DNA from: an uncultured Oscillospiraceae bacterium | Lineage (GTDB): Bacteria > Bacillota > Clostridia > Oscillospirales > Ruminococcaceae | Length of the DNA: 64,000 nucleotides | Direction of reading: 5' to 3' | NCBI GenBank assembly: GCA_910584715.1 | Contig: CAJUAN010000002.1 | Location: 124,001 to 188,000 of the forward strand | Part shown: piece by piece, positions 43,088 to 53,692 of the stretch | Position numbering within the stretch: position 1 is the stretch's first letter | How the letters are laid out: every line of letters begins with the position of its first letter | Notes under the pieces: model-generated | Seen by the model: the letters and a program-made list of their open reading frames with translations, nothing else | Database searches by the model: none | Told to the model about the DNA's origin: nothing | Program-made: the position numbers and the translations under genes

Positions 43088-43145
43088 ATCTTACTAAAGA
43101 TTGTACAATATGTTAATTTACATCTTTAGTAAGATATGTTATACT
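43088..43145. promoter_or_regulatory. Divergent promoters with two operator palindromes
   Basis: ATCTTACTAAAGAT (43088-43101) and its exact reverse complement ATCTTTAGTAAGAT (43122-43135). The plus-strand promoter TTTACA-17-TATACT (43117-43145) contains the second copy; a minus-strand promoter TTAACA-17-TAAGAT (ends in the first copy) would drive the RHH gene. Binding by the RHH protein would shut both. Confidence 0.75.
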
Positions 43146-43167
43146 AAAATCAATGACCACCCCAATT

Positions 43168-43214
43168 GTAGGGGCGGGGTCATGCGCAAATGGGACGGGA
43201 AACCCGTCCCCTAC
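43168..43214. repeat. REP-like palindrome
   Basis: GTAGGGG-CGGG (43168-43178) pairs with CCCG-T-CCCCTAC (43203-43214); inside it GGGACGGG/CCCGTCCC repeats the arms seen at 12168-12187. Confidence 0.65.
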
Positions 43215-43252
43215 AGAATTGTTGTCAAATTATTTTAAAAGGAGCAATCAAA

Positions 43253-43492
43253 ATGGACAACCCCACATTAAAAAGCATTTTCTGGGGAGCCGACTTCCGG
43301 CTTGAATCCGACCCAGATATTGCGGAATTGATAAGGTGTACAAACGGATATCTTAACAAGCTTATAAAAAGAAAACATCTTTCCGATTCCGAAGCCGAGC
43401 GCATTGGCGAACTTGCCGAGGAGCTCAGCGACGTTTCAAAAGCCGCCGGTTTCGAGCAGGGTTTCCGATTTGCAATAAGCCTGCTTCTGTAA
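43253..43492 (+). CDS. DUF6809-like small helical protein
   Basis: 79 residues from ATG 43253 with AAAGGAG 9 bases upstream. LKSIFWGADF, LSDSEAERIGELAEEL and EQGFRFAISLLL match the pattern of small Clostridia proteins annotated DUF6809: a short N-terminal motif, two helices and a closing GF-R motif. No function is known. It is read from the promoter that overlaps the RHH operator. Confidence 0.65.
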   Translation: MDNPTLKSIFWGADFRLESDPDIAELIRCTNGYLNKLIKRKHLSDSEAERIGELAEELSDVSKAAGFEQGFRFAISLLL

Positions 43493-43497
43493 AATCA

Positions 43498-43517
43498 GGC
43501 GAGGAAATATCCTCGCC
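43498..43517. terminator. Bidirectional terminator
   Basis: GGCGAGG, a 6-base loop, CCTCGCC, between the DUF6809-like gene and pyrD, which converge; T-rich on the minus strand after the stem. Confidence 0.6.
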
Positions 43518-43523
43518 CTGAAA

Positions 43524-44435
43524 TTACCACGGCTTGACCGTACCCACAATTTCCTGCAAGTTGTTCAGACCGTTGTCGCGTACATATTTTTCCAGCCCCT
43601 CGATGATTTTCACGGGAGCCATGGGGTCGGCAAACAGAGCCGCGCCAATCTGGAACGTGCTTGCGCCCGCCATCATCATTTCCACCGCGTCCTGCCATGT
43701 GGAAATTCCTCCCATGCCGCAGACGGGGATAGACACGGCGTTTGCCACCTGCCACACCATTCTCACCGCCACGGGGAAAACCGCGGGACCGGAGAGTCCC
43801 CCCACATTATTGTGCAGAATGGGACGGCGGGTCTTAATGTCGATGCGCATACCTAAAAGCGTGTTTATCAGGGAAACCGCGTCCGCGCCCTCTGCTTCGA
43901 CGGCTTTGGCGATTTCCGCAATGTTGGTAACATTCGGCGAAAGCTTCATCATCACAGGCTTTTTGGTAGCTGCCCTGACAATTTTTGTTATTTGGGACGC
44001 GCCCTCGCAGGTCACTCCGAAAGCCGCTCCCCCCGCCTTTACGTTGGGGCAGGAAATATTTACCTCTATCATATCAACGTCGGTACCGTTAAGCTTTTCG
44101 GCAATCTTGCGGTACTCCTCCGCGGTCGAGCCGGCTATGTTGGCAATAATTACCGTGTCCTTGGTTTTAAGGTTAGGCAGCTCTATTTTTATAAAGTGGT
44201 CGATACCCGGATTTTGCAGTCCCACGCTGTTCAGCATACCGCTTGAAGTTTCCGCTACCCTCGGAGGAAGATTTCCGTTCCGCTTTGTACCGGTCGTGCC
44301 CTTAACGGAAATTCCCCCCAGCGTTGAAAGCGGATAAAAATGCTCAAATTCCCGACCGTAACCGAAGGCTCCCGAAGCCGGGATAAGGGGATTTTTAAAG
44401 TCCACCCCCGCGAAACGTACAGATAAATTACTCAT
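43524..44435 (-). CDS. pyrD: Dihydroorotate dehydrogenase, NAD-dependent class 1B catalytic subunit
   Basis: 303 residues from ATG 44435. NPLIPASGAFGYGREF at the N-terminus, NISCPNVK (substrate loop), MMKLSPNVTN and CGMGGISTWQDAVEMMMAGA match class 1B PyrD. It oxidises dihydroorotate and passes electrons through PyrK to NAD. It is the last gene of the pyrimidine operon, and its start overlaps the end of pyrK by 8 bases. The longer frame to 44609 would run through pyrK and is rejected. Confidence 0.93.
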   Translation of the reverse strand: MSNLSVRFAGVDFKNPLIPASGAFGYGREFEHFYPLSTLGGISVKGTTGTKRNGNLPPRVAETSSGMLNSVGLQNPGIDHFIKIELPNLKTKDTVIIANIAGSTAEEYRKIAEKLNGTDVDMIEVNISCPNVKAGGAAFGVTCEGASQITKIVRAATKKPVMMKLSPNVTNIAEIAKAVEAEGADAVSLINTLLGMRIDIKTRRPILHNNVGGLSGPAVFPVAVRMVWQVANAVSIPVCGMGGISTWQDAVEMMMAGASTFQIGAALFADPMAPVKIIEGLEKYVRDNGLNNLQEIVGTVKPW

Positions 44436-45204
44436 CAAAAAGCACCTCCTCCGCGTTGAAAACAGGACCGTCCTTGCAGACATGGGCGTAATACTCCTCG
44501 CCGTTGCGGATAGTGCGGCAGGCGCATACAAGGCAGGCTCCCACGCCGCAGCCCATTCTCTCCTCAAGGGAGACCTGGCATGGAATACCGTTTTCCTTTG
44601 CGATCTCAATAACGCGCCGCAGCATAACGTTGGGTCCGCAGGCGTAGATAACGTCCGGCTTTTTCGTTTGGAGTACTTCTTTCAAAGCGTCGGTAACAAA
44701 TCCCTTTCTGCCCGCCGAGCCGTCGTCGGTGCAGAGTATGGTCTCCGCGCCCGTAGCAGAAAAGTCCTCCTGCAAAATAACGGCGGTGGCGTTCCGAAAG
44801 CCGCTTATGACGGTACCCTTTGTCCCAAATTTTTCGGCAACCGCAAGCATTGGAGGAGTACCTATCCCGCCGCCCACGATAACGGCGGTGTCGTACTGCT
44901 CCAGCTTGAAAGCCCTGCCGCCGAGGGGAGCCACGAGGTCTATCATGCCGCCCTCCGCAAGCTGAGACATGACCTTTGTTCCCTCGCCCCGAACCTCAAA
45001 AATTATACGAATAGTGCCCTTAGCCTTGTCAATGGAGCAAATGGAAATAGGTCTGCGAAGCATGAAGCTGTCAGCCCTGACGTTGACGAACTGTCCCGCC
45101 TTGGCGACCTCCGCCACCTCGGGGCAGAGTATTGTCAGGTCGTATATTTCCTTTGCCAAGGTCTTTTTGGACAGAATTAAGTAATTGCCTTGTTTGTATC
45201 TCAT
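44428..45204 (-). CDS. pyrK: Dihydroorotate dehydrogenase electron transfer subunit
   Basis: 258 residues from ATG 45204, preceded by AAGGAG at a wide spacing. FMLRRPISI binds FAD, GGGIGTPPMLAVA begins the NAD-binding region, and EERMGCGVGACLVCAC with a later Cys supplies the [2Fe-2S] cluster. It pairs with class 1B PyrD. A 17-bp REP-like hairpin separates it from carB in the transcript. Confidence 0.92.
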   Translation of the reverse strand: MRYKQGNYLILSKKTLAKEIYDLTILCPEVAEVAKAGQFVNVRADSFMLRRPISICSIDKAKGTIRIIFEVRGEGTKVMSQLAEGGMIDLVAPLGGRAFKLEQYDTAVIVGGGIGTPPMLAVAEKFGTKGTVISGFRNATAVILQEDFSATGAETILCTDDGSAGRKGFVTDALKEVLQTKKPDVIYACGPNVMLRRVIEIAKENGIPCQVSLEERMGCGVGACLVCACRTIRNGEEYYAHVCKDGPVFNAEEVLFDE

Positions 45205-45291
45205 AAAAAATCGTTTCTCCTTCCACGGTTTTTTACGTATTAAAATTATTTTTATATTAATATAACCAATATTGCCATAAATACACTTTTG

Positions 45292-45364
45292 GTAGGGGCG
45301 GATTCCATTTCTGCCCGCATACACAGCATAATATCACATGGGCGGATATGGAATCCGCCCCTAC
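45292..45364. repeat. REP-like palindrome with 17-bp perfect arms
   Basis: Arms 45292-45308 (GTAGGGGCGGATTCCAT) and 45348-45364 are exact reverse complements, with GCCC/GGGC pairs further in. It sits directly after the carB stop inside the pyr transcript. It shares GTAGGGGCGG with the element at 43168. Confidence 0.8.
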
Positions 45365-45366
45365 GT

Positions 45367-48564
<3,198 letters not shown>

Positions 48565-48588
48565 ATCTGTTGCCCTCCTAAATTATTT

Positions 48589-49356
48589 TTACTGTTTTTG
48601 TAAATCTTCTATTTTAAATTCAGCACAAATATATTTAACAACATTGTCTCTTACAGTAATGCTAATAAAACAATCGTCATCTTCATAAGCCAAATAAATT
48701 CTTTCATTTATTCCGGAATTTACCTCATTTGGACTGCCGTAACATTCTATACATTTATCCAAGCTGTCACCTATGGTTAAATTGGATAAACCCAAATCAT
48801 AATTATGTATTCCGGAGCCTCCAATATATCCGATAACATATATATCATCATAGTCAATCTCTTTGGTATTTGTTGATAATGCGTATATCTGATTATATGT
48901 ATTTTCATCGTTAAAATATAAATCAATAGGAAGAAATTTGCCTGTATAATATTTTGTTTTTGACTTTGCTTCACCGTCAAAAAAATCTTTAAATTGAGAT
49001 TTTTCAACGCTGTAATCGTCACCCAAAGCTTCAAGAAATTCGTTAAGAGTACACGGAATTGATATAGGAACACCGCCAATTTTAAGGCTATTTTTTAAAA
49101 TATCCTCAATTATATAATCACGTTCCTCGCCCTCCGCTAAAGTTTCAATATTTATTTCGGCGTTTTGCGGCGCGGCTGTGGTTTCCGATTTTGTTTCTGC
49201 TTCGGTTTCCTTTTCTATAACTTCAGGAATTATTGTATTGTTGATTACCGTGCTTGTCTGCTCTTGAACTGTTGGAACATCATTCCTCTGACACCCGACT
49301 AAACTGCAAACCAAAACCGCCGCAAGTACCGAAAAATATTTTTTTCTTAACGGCAT
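48589..49356 (-). CDS. Putative lipoprotein inserted between carA and carB
   Basis: 255 residues. The signal peptide MPLRKKYFSVLAAVLVCSLVGC ends in a lipobox LVGC (residues 19-22). A Thr/Glu-rich linker is followed by a domain with a repeated pattern: SLKIGGVPISIPCTLNEFLE and SNLTIGDSLDKCIECYGSP. I do not recognise the family. The first five residues, MPLRK, and their codons are those of carB, and its ATG sits 1 base after the carA stop, exactly where carB would be expected. It has no role in pyrimidine synthesis that I can see. AT content is higher than in the flanking pyr genes. Confidence 0.75.
   Translation of the reverse strand: MPLRKKYFSVLAAVLVCSLVGCQRNDVPTVQEQTSTVINNTIIPEVIEKETEAETKSETTAAPQNAEINIETLAEGEERDYIIEDILKNSLKIGGVPISIPCTLNEFLEALGDDYSVEKSQFKDFFDGEAKSKTKYYTGKFLPIDLYFNDENTYNQIYALSTNTKEIDYDDIYVIGYIGGSGIHNYDLGLSNLTIGDSLDKCIECYGSPNEVNSGINERIYLAYEDDDCFISITVRDNVVKYICAEFKIEDLQKQ
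49342..49356 (-). repeat. Direct repeat copy 2: start of the lipoprotein gene
   Basis: Exact 15-base copy of the carB start (see 48550-48564), followed by a further near match ATATT. Confidence 0.85.
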
Positions 49357-49357
49357 T

Positions 49358-50470
49358 TCAGTTATCCCCCTTGTTTTTCTTTATCATATCAATAAACTCA
49401 TCGAAAAGGTACGCCGTATCGTGAGGACCGCCGCAGGCTTCGGGGTGGAACTGCACCGTGAAGCAGGGGAAATTCTTATAGCGCACGCCCTCGCAGGTTT
49501 GGTCGTTGGAGTTTTTGTGGGAAACCTCCCCCACCTCTGGGGGAATGCTGTCGCTCACAACCGCGTAGCCGTGGTTCTGGGACGTTACAAAGGTCTTGTC
49601 CAGTTTAATGTCGTCCACGGGCTGGTTTGCGCCGCGGTGACCGTACTTGAGCTTTTCCGTCCGCGCGCCGTTGGCAAGGGCGGTAAGCTGATGTCCCAAG
49701 CAGATACCGAAAGTGGGTATGCCAAGCTTGTTTATCTCTTTCAGATTTGCGATGATTTCGGTATTATCGGCAGGGTCGCCGGGACCGTTGGAAAGCATTA
49801 TTCCGTCGGGATTCAGAGCCGTTAGCTGCTCTGCGGTCGTATCCGCGGGGACTACCGTAACGTTACAGCCGCGCTTTAAAAGCTCCCGCCGTATGTTGAA
49901 TTTGTACCCGAAATCAAACAGCGCGACGTGGTACTTAGGCTCGTCCGCCTTGAAAAATTCCTGCTCCTTGACGGTGACGGACTTCACCGCGTTCACAATT
50001 TTGAACTCGTTTATCTGTTTCAGAAGCTCGTCCTTTTTCTCATAAACGTTCTCCGTGGTGATAACGCCGTTCATAACGCCGTGTTCGCGGATAATTCTCG
50101 TAAGACAGCGGGTGTCTATGGAATGTATGCCGATAATATTGTGCTTTTTCAGGAACTCGTCAATGTTCCCCTCACTGCGGAAATTAGAGGGCGCATTGCA
50201 CCACTCCCGAACCACATAGCCGCTTACCACCGAGGTCGCCGACTCATAATCCGTGTCGTTCACGCCGTAGTTTCCGATAAGCGGGAACGTCTGGGTGACG
50301 ATCTGGCCGTAGTAGCTGGGGTCGGAAAGAGTTTCCTCATAGCCCGTCATACTGGTTGCGAAAACTATCTCGCCGAAGGACGTGCCTTTCGCGCCGAAGC
50401 TTTGACCCTCGAACACCCTGCCGTCCGCAAGCATAAGATACGCCTTTTCGCCTGAATTAAATAAAGACAT
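49358..50470 (-). CDS. carA: Carbamoyl-phosphate synthase small subunit
   Basis: 370 residues. The N-terminal half has GEIVFATSMTGYEETLSDPSY (key part TSMTGYEE); the C-terminal glutaminase has GICLGHQL with the catalytic Cys and FHPEACGGP with the His. It releases ammonia from glutamine for CarB. AAAGGA lies upstream of the ATG. Its stop lies 1 base before the lipoprotein gene. Confidence 0.96.
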   Translation of the reverse strand: MSLFNSGEKAYLMLADGRVFEGQSFGAKGTSFGEIVFATSMTGYEETLSDPSYYGQIVTQTFPLIGNYGVNDTDYESATSVVSGYVVREWCNAPSNFRSEGNIDEFLKKHNIIGIHSIDTRCLTRIIREHGVMNGVITTENVYEKKDELLKQINEFKIVNAVKSVTVKEQEFFKADEPKYHVALFDFGYKFNIRRELLKRGCNVTVVPADTTAEQLTALNPDGIMLSNGPGDPADNTEIIANLKEINKLGIPTFGICLGHQLTALANGARTEKLKYGHRGANQPVDDIKLDKTFVTSQNHGYAVVSDSIPPEVGEVSHKNSNDQTCEGVRYKNFPCFTVQFHPEACGGPHDTAYLFDEFIDMIKKNKGDN

Positions 50471-50592
50471 TTTAACCGATCCTTTCCTTTTAGAGGATAG
50501 AAAACAGAGGTTAGAGGACAGCCCCCGCGCCCTGTTTTCTGTATGGATAATTTTTATTTTAACGCGGATTTAACCGCTCGATAAACAATAAG

Positions 50593-50955
50593 TTATTGGG
50601 TAAGCATTGAAATTGCTTCTTCCTCCGTGGAAACAAAGAAAACGTCGTGTCCCTTGTTGCTTTCATAAATAAAATCCTTCAGCGGCTTGCTCGTATAGTG
50701 AGAAAAATCGCCGTAAACAGCAATCCGCCCGCCGTAGTTGACATATTTCTGTAGAATTTCCCCCGCAAGTCCGGAGCTTAGAATGAAGAAATTTTCCGCA
50801 ATCAGCTCCTTAGCGATCACAATATTATTTGTTCCCGCGTCATATTTCGCCGCCATTAAAACGTCAAGCGCGGACTGGGTATCGGTAATTACCGTATCGC
50901 CGCTTCGGATAACCGCGCAAATTATATTGTTTTTTTCGATTTTCTCTATTTTCAT
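50593..50955 (-). CDS. DUF4180 domain protein
   Basis: 120 residues from ATG 50955, with AAGGGTGA upstream; a TTG two codons earlier is less likely. IVIAKELIAENFFILSSGLAGEIL and VNYGGRIAVYGDFSHYTSKPLKDFIYESN (read in parts: LSSGLAGE, YGDFSHYTSK) are typical of the DUF4180 family. Function unknown. It lies inside the pyr operon, 122 bases before carA. Confidence 0.75.
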   Translation of the reverse strand: MKIEKIEKNNIICAVIRSGDTVITDTQSALDVLMAAKYDAGTNNIVIAKELIAENFFILSSGLAGEILQKYVNYGGRIAVYGDFSHYTSKPLKDFIYESNKGHDVFFVSTEEEAISMLTQ

Positions 50956-50990
50956 TTTCAATCACCCTTGACCTTTTGATAAGCTGAAAA

Positions 50991-51437
50991 TTACGGATAT
51001 AAAACCAGCTTTTGATTTGGATAACCGAATTCCTCAATAAGCTCCGCTTCTTTGAACCCAAACTTTTTATACAGCGCCCTCGGAGCAGTTCCCTTTTCAT
51101 CATCTTCACGGAATGTCGAGACCGAAATCTCCCTGCTTCTGTCCAATTCGCCGAGAGCCTTTTCCAGAAGCGCGAAACCGATACCCTGCCGCCTGTGTTC
51201 CGGCGATACAGCCAAACAGCATATCATATTGCGGCTTCGTGAAAACAAAATTACACCCGTAATATCATCGCCGCACTTTGTACACAAGGCATGTTTCTTA
51301 TCCATGAATTTCAGCACCGTCCGCGAATGTTCCTCTATGCTCTTGTCCGTTTCCAGTCCGGGAAAATTTAAGCGTACACTTTTGACCAAATTCATCCACT
51401 GTTCAATATCGGACGGCTTTCCGAATAACACTTCCAT
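50991..51437 (-). CDS. GNAT N-acetyltransferase
   Basis: 148 residues. AVSPEHRRQGIGFALLEKAL is the CoA loop and RALYKKFGFKEAELIEEFGYPNQ the C-terminal blocks. It lies among the accessory genes between pyrF and carA, in the same direction, so it may be carried on the pyr transcript. Substrate unknown. Confidence 0.78.
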   Translation of the reverse strand: MEVLFGKPSDIEQWMNLVKSVRLNFPGLETDKSIEEHSRTVLKFMDKKHALCTKCGDDITGVILFSRSRNMICCLAVSPEHRRQGIGFALLEKALGELDRSREISVSTFREDDEKGTAPRALYKKFGFKEAELIEEFGYPNQKLVLYP

Positions 51438-51497
51438 AAAAAATTTCTCCTCAAATTTCGATTCAGCAGCAAATTTGACCGCCTGATAAACGGAAGC

Positions 51498-51686
51498 TTA
51501 CTTCCGGACTTTTTTAACAGAAGTATACGCCAAAACAGGAAGAGCGATCAGATCTACGATCCCTATTATCCTTACAGCGATATCGGGTAATTTTAGTCCT
51601 ATAACATTTGAACCTGCCAAAATTACTGTTGCAGCTCCAATTATTATTAAACTAAAGCCCCAAATCAAATCATTTTTCTTTTTCAT
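51498..51686 (-). CDS. Small two-helix membrane protein
   Basis: 62 residues from ATG 51686 with GGAGGT upstream. Two hydrophobic helices (DLIWGFSLIIIGAATVILAG and IIGIVDLIALPVLAY) are joined by a short loop; both ends are basic. No family recognised. Its first seven codons (MKKKNDL) and the bases around its start are identical to those of the GNAT gene 50 bases upstream in the transcript. Confidence 0.6.
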   Translation of the reverse strand: MKKKNDLIWGFSLIIIGAATVILAGSNVIGLKLPDIAVRIIGIVDLIALPVLAYTSVKKVRK

Positions 51687-51689
51687 AAC
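51665..51689 (-). repeat. Direct repeat copy 1: shared gene start
   Basis: 25 bases spanning the start codon are identical to 52174-52198. The upstream ribosome-site region is also alike (ATTTGGAGGTCTGTT against ATTTGAAGGTGCGTT). Confidence 0.85.
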
Positions 51690-51736
51690 AGACCTCCAAA
51701 TCACGGTTTATCGAGCTGAAAATAGAGCGCAAAATT

Positions 51737-52195
51737 TCAGAGGTCTATTCTCATTTTAGTTATTTCACAACTTTTTTCAATTGCCGCAAATCCAAGTTTC
51801 TTGTATAATTTTTCAGCTTCCGTATTATCATTATCTACCTTTAAGATAATATAAGAATATCCATCATTTTTGCTTGTTTTAAGCGCATAATTTATCATTT
51901 TAGTTCCTATACCCTGATTACGGTACTCTTCATTCACAACCAAATATGATAAATATACTGTTTTATTATCCGCAGGACATAAAGACACACCTGCCACATA
52001 TTTACCATTGAGAATATAAGCATACATCGTCCTAATATTATTGTCAATTTCGCGCTCTATTTTTTTTCTTTTTTCCAAATTATTTTCAAAATCCCAAAAA
52101 GAAAAACAATTTTGAAGCTCGCAGCACTGTATTCGCCTTATACTATAATTTTCAATCTCAATATCCATACCGCTCAAATCATTTTTCTTTTTCAT
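51737..52195 (-). CDS. GNAT N-acetyltransferase with a borrowed N-terminus
   Basis: 152 residues. VNEEYRNQGIGTKMINYAL is the CoA loop and NTEAEKLYKKLGF the closing block. A natural start could be Met10 (MDIEIENYSIRRI); the first seven residues MKKKNDL are the same as those of the neighbouring small membrane protein and are encoded by identical bases. It lies in the accessory block of the pyr operon. Confidence 0.75.
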   Translation of the reverse strand: MKKKNDLSGMDIEIENYSIRRIQCCELQNCFSFWDFENNLEKRKKIEREIDNNIRTMYAYILNGKYVAGVSLCPADNKTVYLSYLVVNEEYRNQGIGTKMINYALKTSKNDGYSYIILKVDNDNTEAEKLYKKLGFAAIEKSCEITKMRIDL

Positions 52196-52198
52196 AAC
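52174..52198 (-). repeat. Direct repeat copy 2: shared gene start
   Basis: 25 bases identical to 51665-51689, covering the first seven codons and three upstream bases of the GNAT gene. Confidence 0.85.
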
Positions 52199-52236
52199 GC
52201 ACCTTCAAATTATGACCGAATATGATAAATATTTAG

Positions 52237-52659
52237 TTATGTTTTTGTTATTTCTAAAATATATTGATATGCAAATTCAATTCCGTTTCGGGTCAAATTT
52301 TCGCACATATGCGGCGGGTCGCTTTCCAAAAAGCCTGTTGGACGCAATTCAGAACATCTTAATGAACCAAAGGCTTTGTCGAAGGCAGCCGCAAAATTAT
52401 AGCAGACAGATACAATTTCATCTTCTGTTTTTCCAAGCGCATGAAGATAAATCCCTATAAACATAAGCGTTCCTTCGACTAAACCGCACTGCGCTCTGTA
52501 TCCGCCGGCACCGTGCAGTCCAACAGCAGACCATATTGTTTGAGGTTCAATAGCCGTTTCAAACAATTCACTCAAGCAGATGAGCGTTGTTCTTGCGCAA
52601 TTTATATCATCGTTCCAGTACAATTCATGTACACGCTTCATTATATATTCTTTCATCAT
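52237..52659 (-). CDS. C_GCAxxG_C_C family protein, variant
   Basis: 140 residues. NCARTTLICLSELF, LHGAGGYRAQCGLVEGTLMFIG and a later CYNF match the plan of the C_GCAxxG_C_C family (probable redox or metal proteins of anaerobes). Here the expected GCA is GAG, so one central cysteine is missing. AATAGG precedes two adjacent ATGs. It directly follows pyrF in the transcript with 28 bases between. Confidence 0.7.
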   Translation of the reverse strand: MMKEYIMKRVHELYWNDDINCARTTLICLSELFETAIEPQTIWSAVGLHGAGGYRAQCGLVEGTLMFIGIYLHALGKTEDEIVSVCYNFAAAFDKAFGSLRCSELRPTGFLESDPPHMCENLTRNGIEFAYQYILEITKT

Positions 52660-52687
52660 TCAATACCTATTTATCAAATCTCAGACA

Positions 52688-53620
52688 TTATTTTTTCAAC
52701 GCCGCAACAACCCCCGTAATATCCTCTCTCATTCTAATGCACTCGCGCCTTGCCGCGCCCGCGAAGTCGTGAGGATCGCACCCCTCTTTTTGGTAGGCGC
52801 ACATAACCGCGCGGGACGAGTTCACGATCGCCCCCAGACCATTTCGGTCAAAAGCCTTTGCAACGCCCTCCGCGCCGCCGCCCTGGGCTCCGTAGCCGGG
52901 CACAAGGAAAAACGTGTGAGGAAGCTTTGCTCGCATTTCCTCAAGCTGTTCGGGATAGGTCGCTCCCACCACCGCGCCCACCGCGGAGTAGCCGTACATA
53001 CCGATAGTCTCTTCTCCCCATTTTTCGCACATACCGCCCATTGTCTCGTATACCGATTTGCCGTCGTCCAGAAGCCTGTCCTGCAATTCTCCGCTGGACT
53101 TGTTGGAAGTCTTAACAAGCACAAAGATACCCTTGTCGTTCTTTTTGCAAAGCTCCGTAAGGGGGACGATACCGTCCGTACCCAGATATCCGTTTACCGT
53201 AAGAGCGTCCGCGCCGAAGCCCTCGAAATCCAGACCGTCAACGTCAGTCGTGCCCAGGTAAGCGTTGGCGTACGCCTCCATAGTCGCGCCTATGTCGTTG
53301 CGCTTGCCGTCAACAATGACGAACATACCCTTTTTTTGGGCGTACTCAATGGTCTTGTACAGCGTCTTAACGCCGTGATGACCGTACATTTCATAGTACG
53401 CCGCCTGGGGCTTTACCGCGGGGATGATGTCGCACACCGCGTCGATAATAGCCTTGTTAAAGCGGAGCAGAGCCGCCGCCGCTCCCTTTAAGTCTCTGCC
53501 CTTGTCCTTGAAAGCTTCCTCGCGGAGGTACGCGGGAACATAGTCCAGCTTGGGATCGAGACCCACCACCGTGGGGTTTCCCGTTTCAATTATTTTTTCA
53601 ATAAGTCTGTCGAATGACAT
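52688..53620 (-). CDS. pyrF: Orotidine 5'-phosphate decarboxylase (type 2)
   Basis: 310 residues, the long PyrF2 form. TVVGLDPKLDYVP, DGKRNDIGATMEAYA with the catalytic Lys/Asp pair, and LVPGYGAQGGGAEGV are the signature blocks. It makes UMP from OMP. AAAGGAG precedes the ATG. A small hairpin separates it from pyrC in the transcript (53642-53668). Confidence 0.95.
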   Translation of the reverse strand: MSFDRLIEKIIETGNPTVVGLDPKLDYVPAYLREEAFKDKGRDLKGAAAALLRFNKAIIDAVCDIIPAVKPQAAYYEMYGHHGVKTLYKTIEYAQKKGMFVIVDGKRNDIGATMEAYANAYLGTTDVDGLDFEGFGADALTVNGYLGTDGIVPLTELCKKNDKGIFVLVKTSNKSSGELQDRLLDDGKSVYETMGGMCEKWGEETIGMYGYSAVGAVVGATYPEQLEEMRAKLPHTFFLVPGYGAQGGGAEGVAKAFDRNGLGAIVNSSRAVMCAYQKEGCDPHDFAGAARRECIRMREDITGVVAALKK

Positions 53621-53641
53621 ATGTATCTCTCCTTTTTATAT

Positions 53642-53668
53642 ATAGGGCAGGGACTTGCTCCTGCCTAT
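53642..53668. repeat. Short palindrome between pyrC and pyrF
   Basis: ATAGG-G-CAGG pairs with CCTG-CCTAT around an 8-base loop. It lacks a T-run, so it may be a processing or stability element in the pyr mRNA or another REP fragment. Confidence 0.4.
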
Positions 53669-53692
53669 GAACAGCCTGCATTGGCAAGCCGC

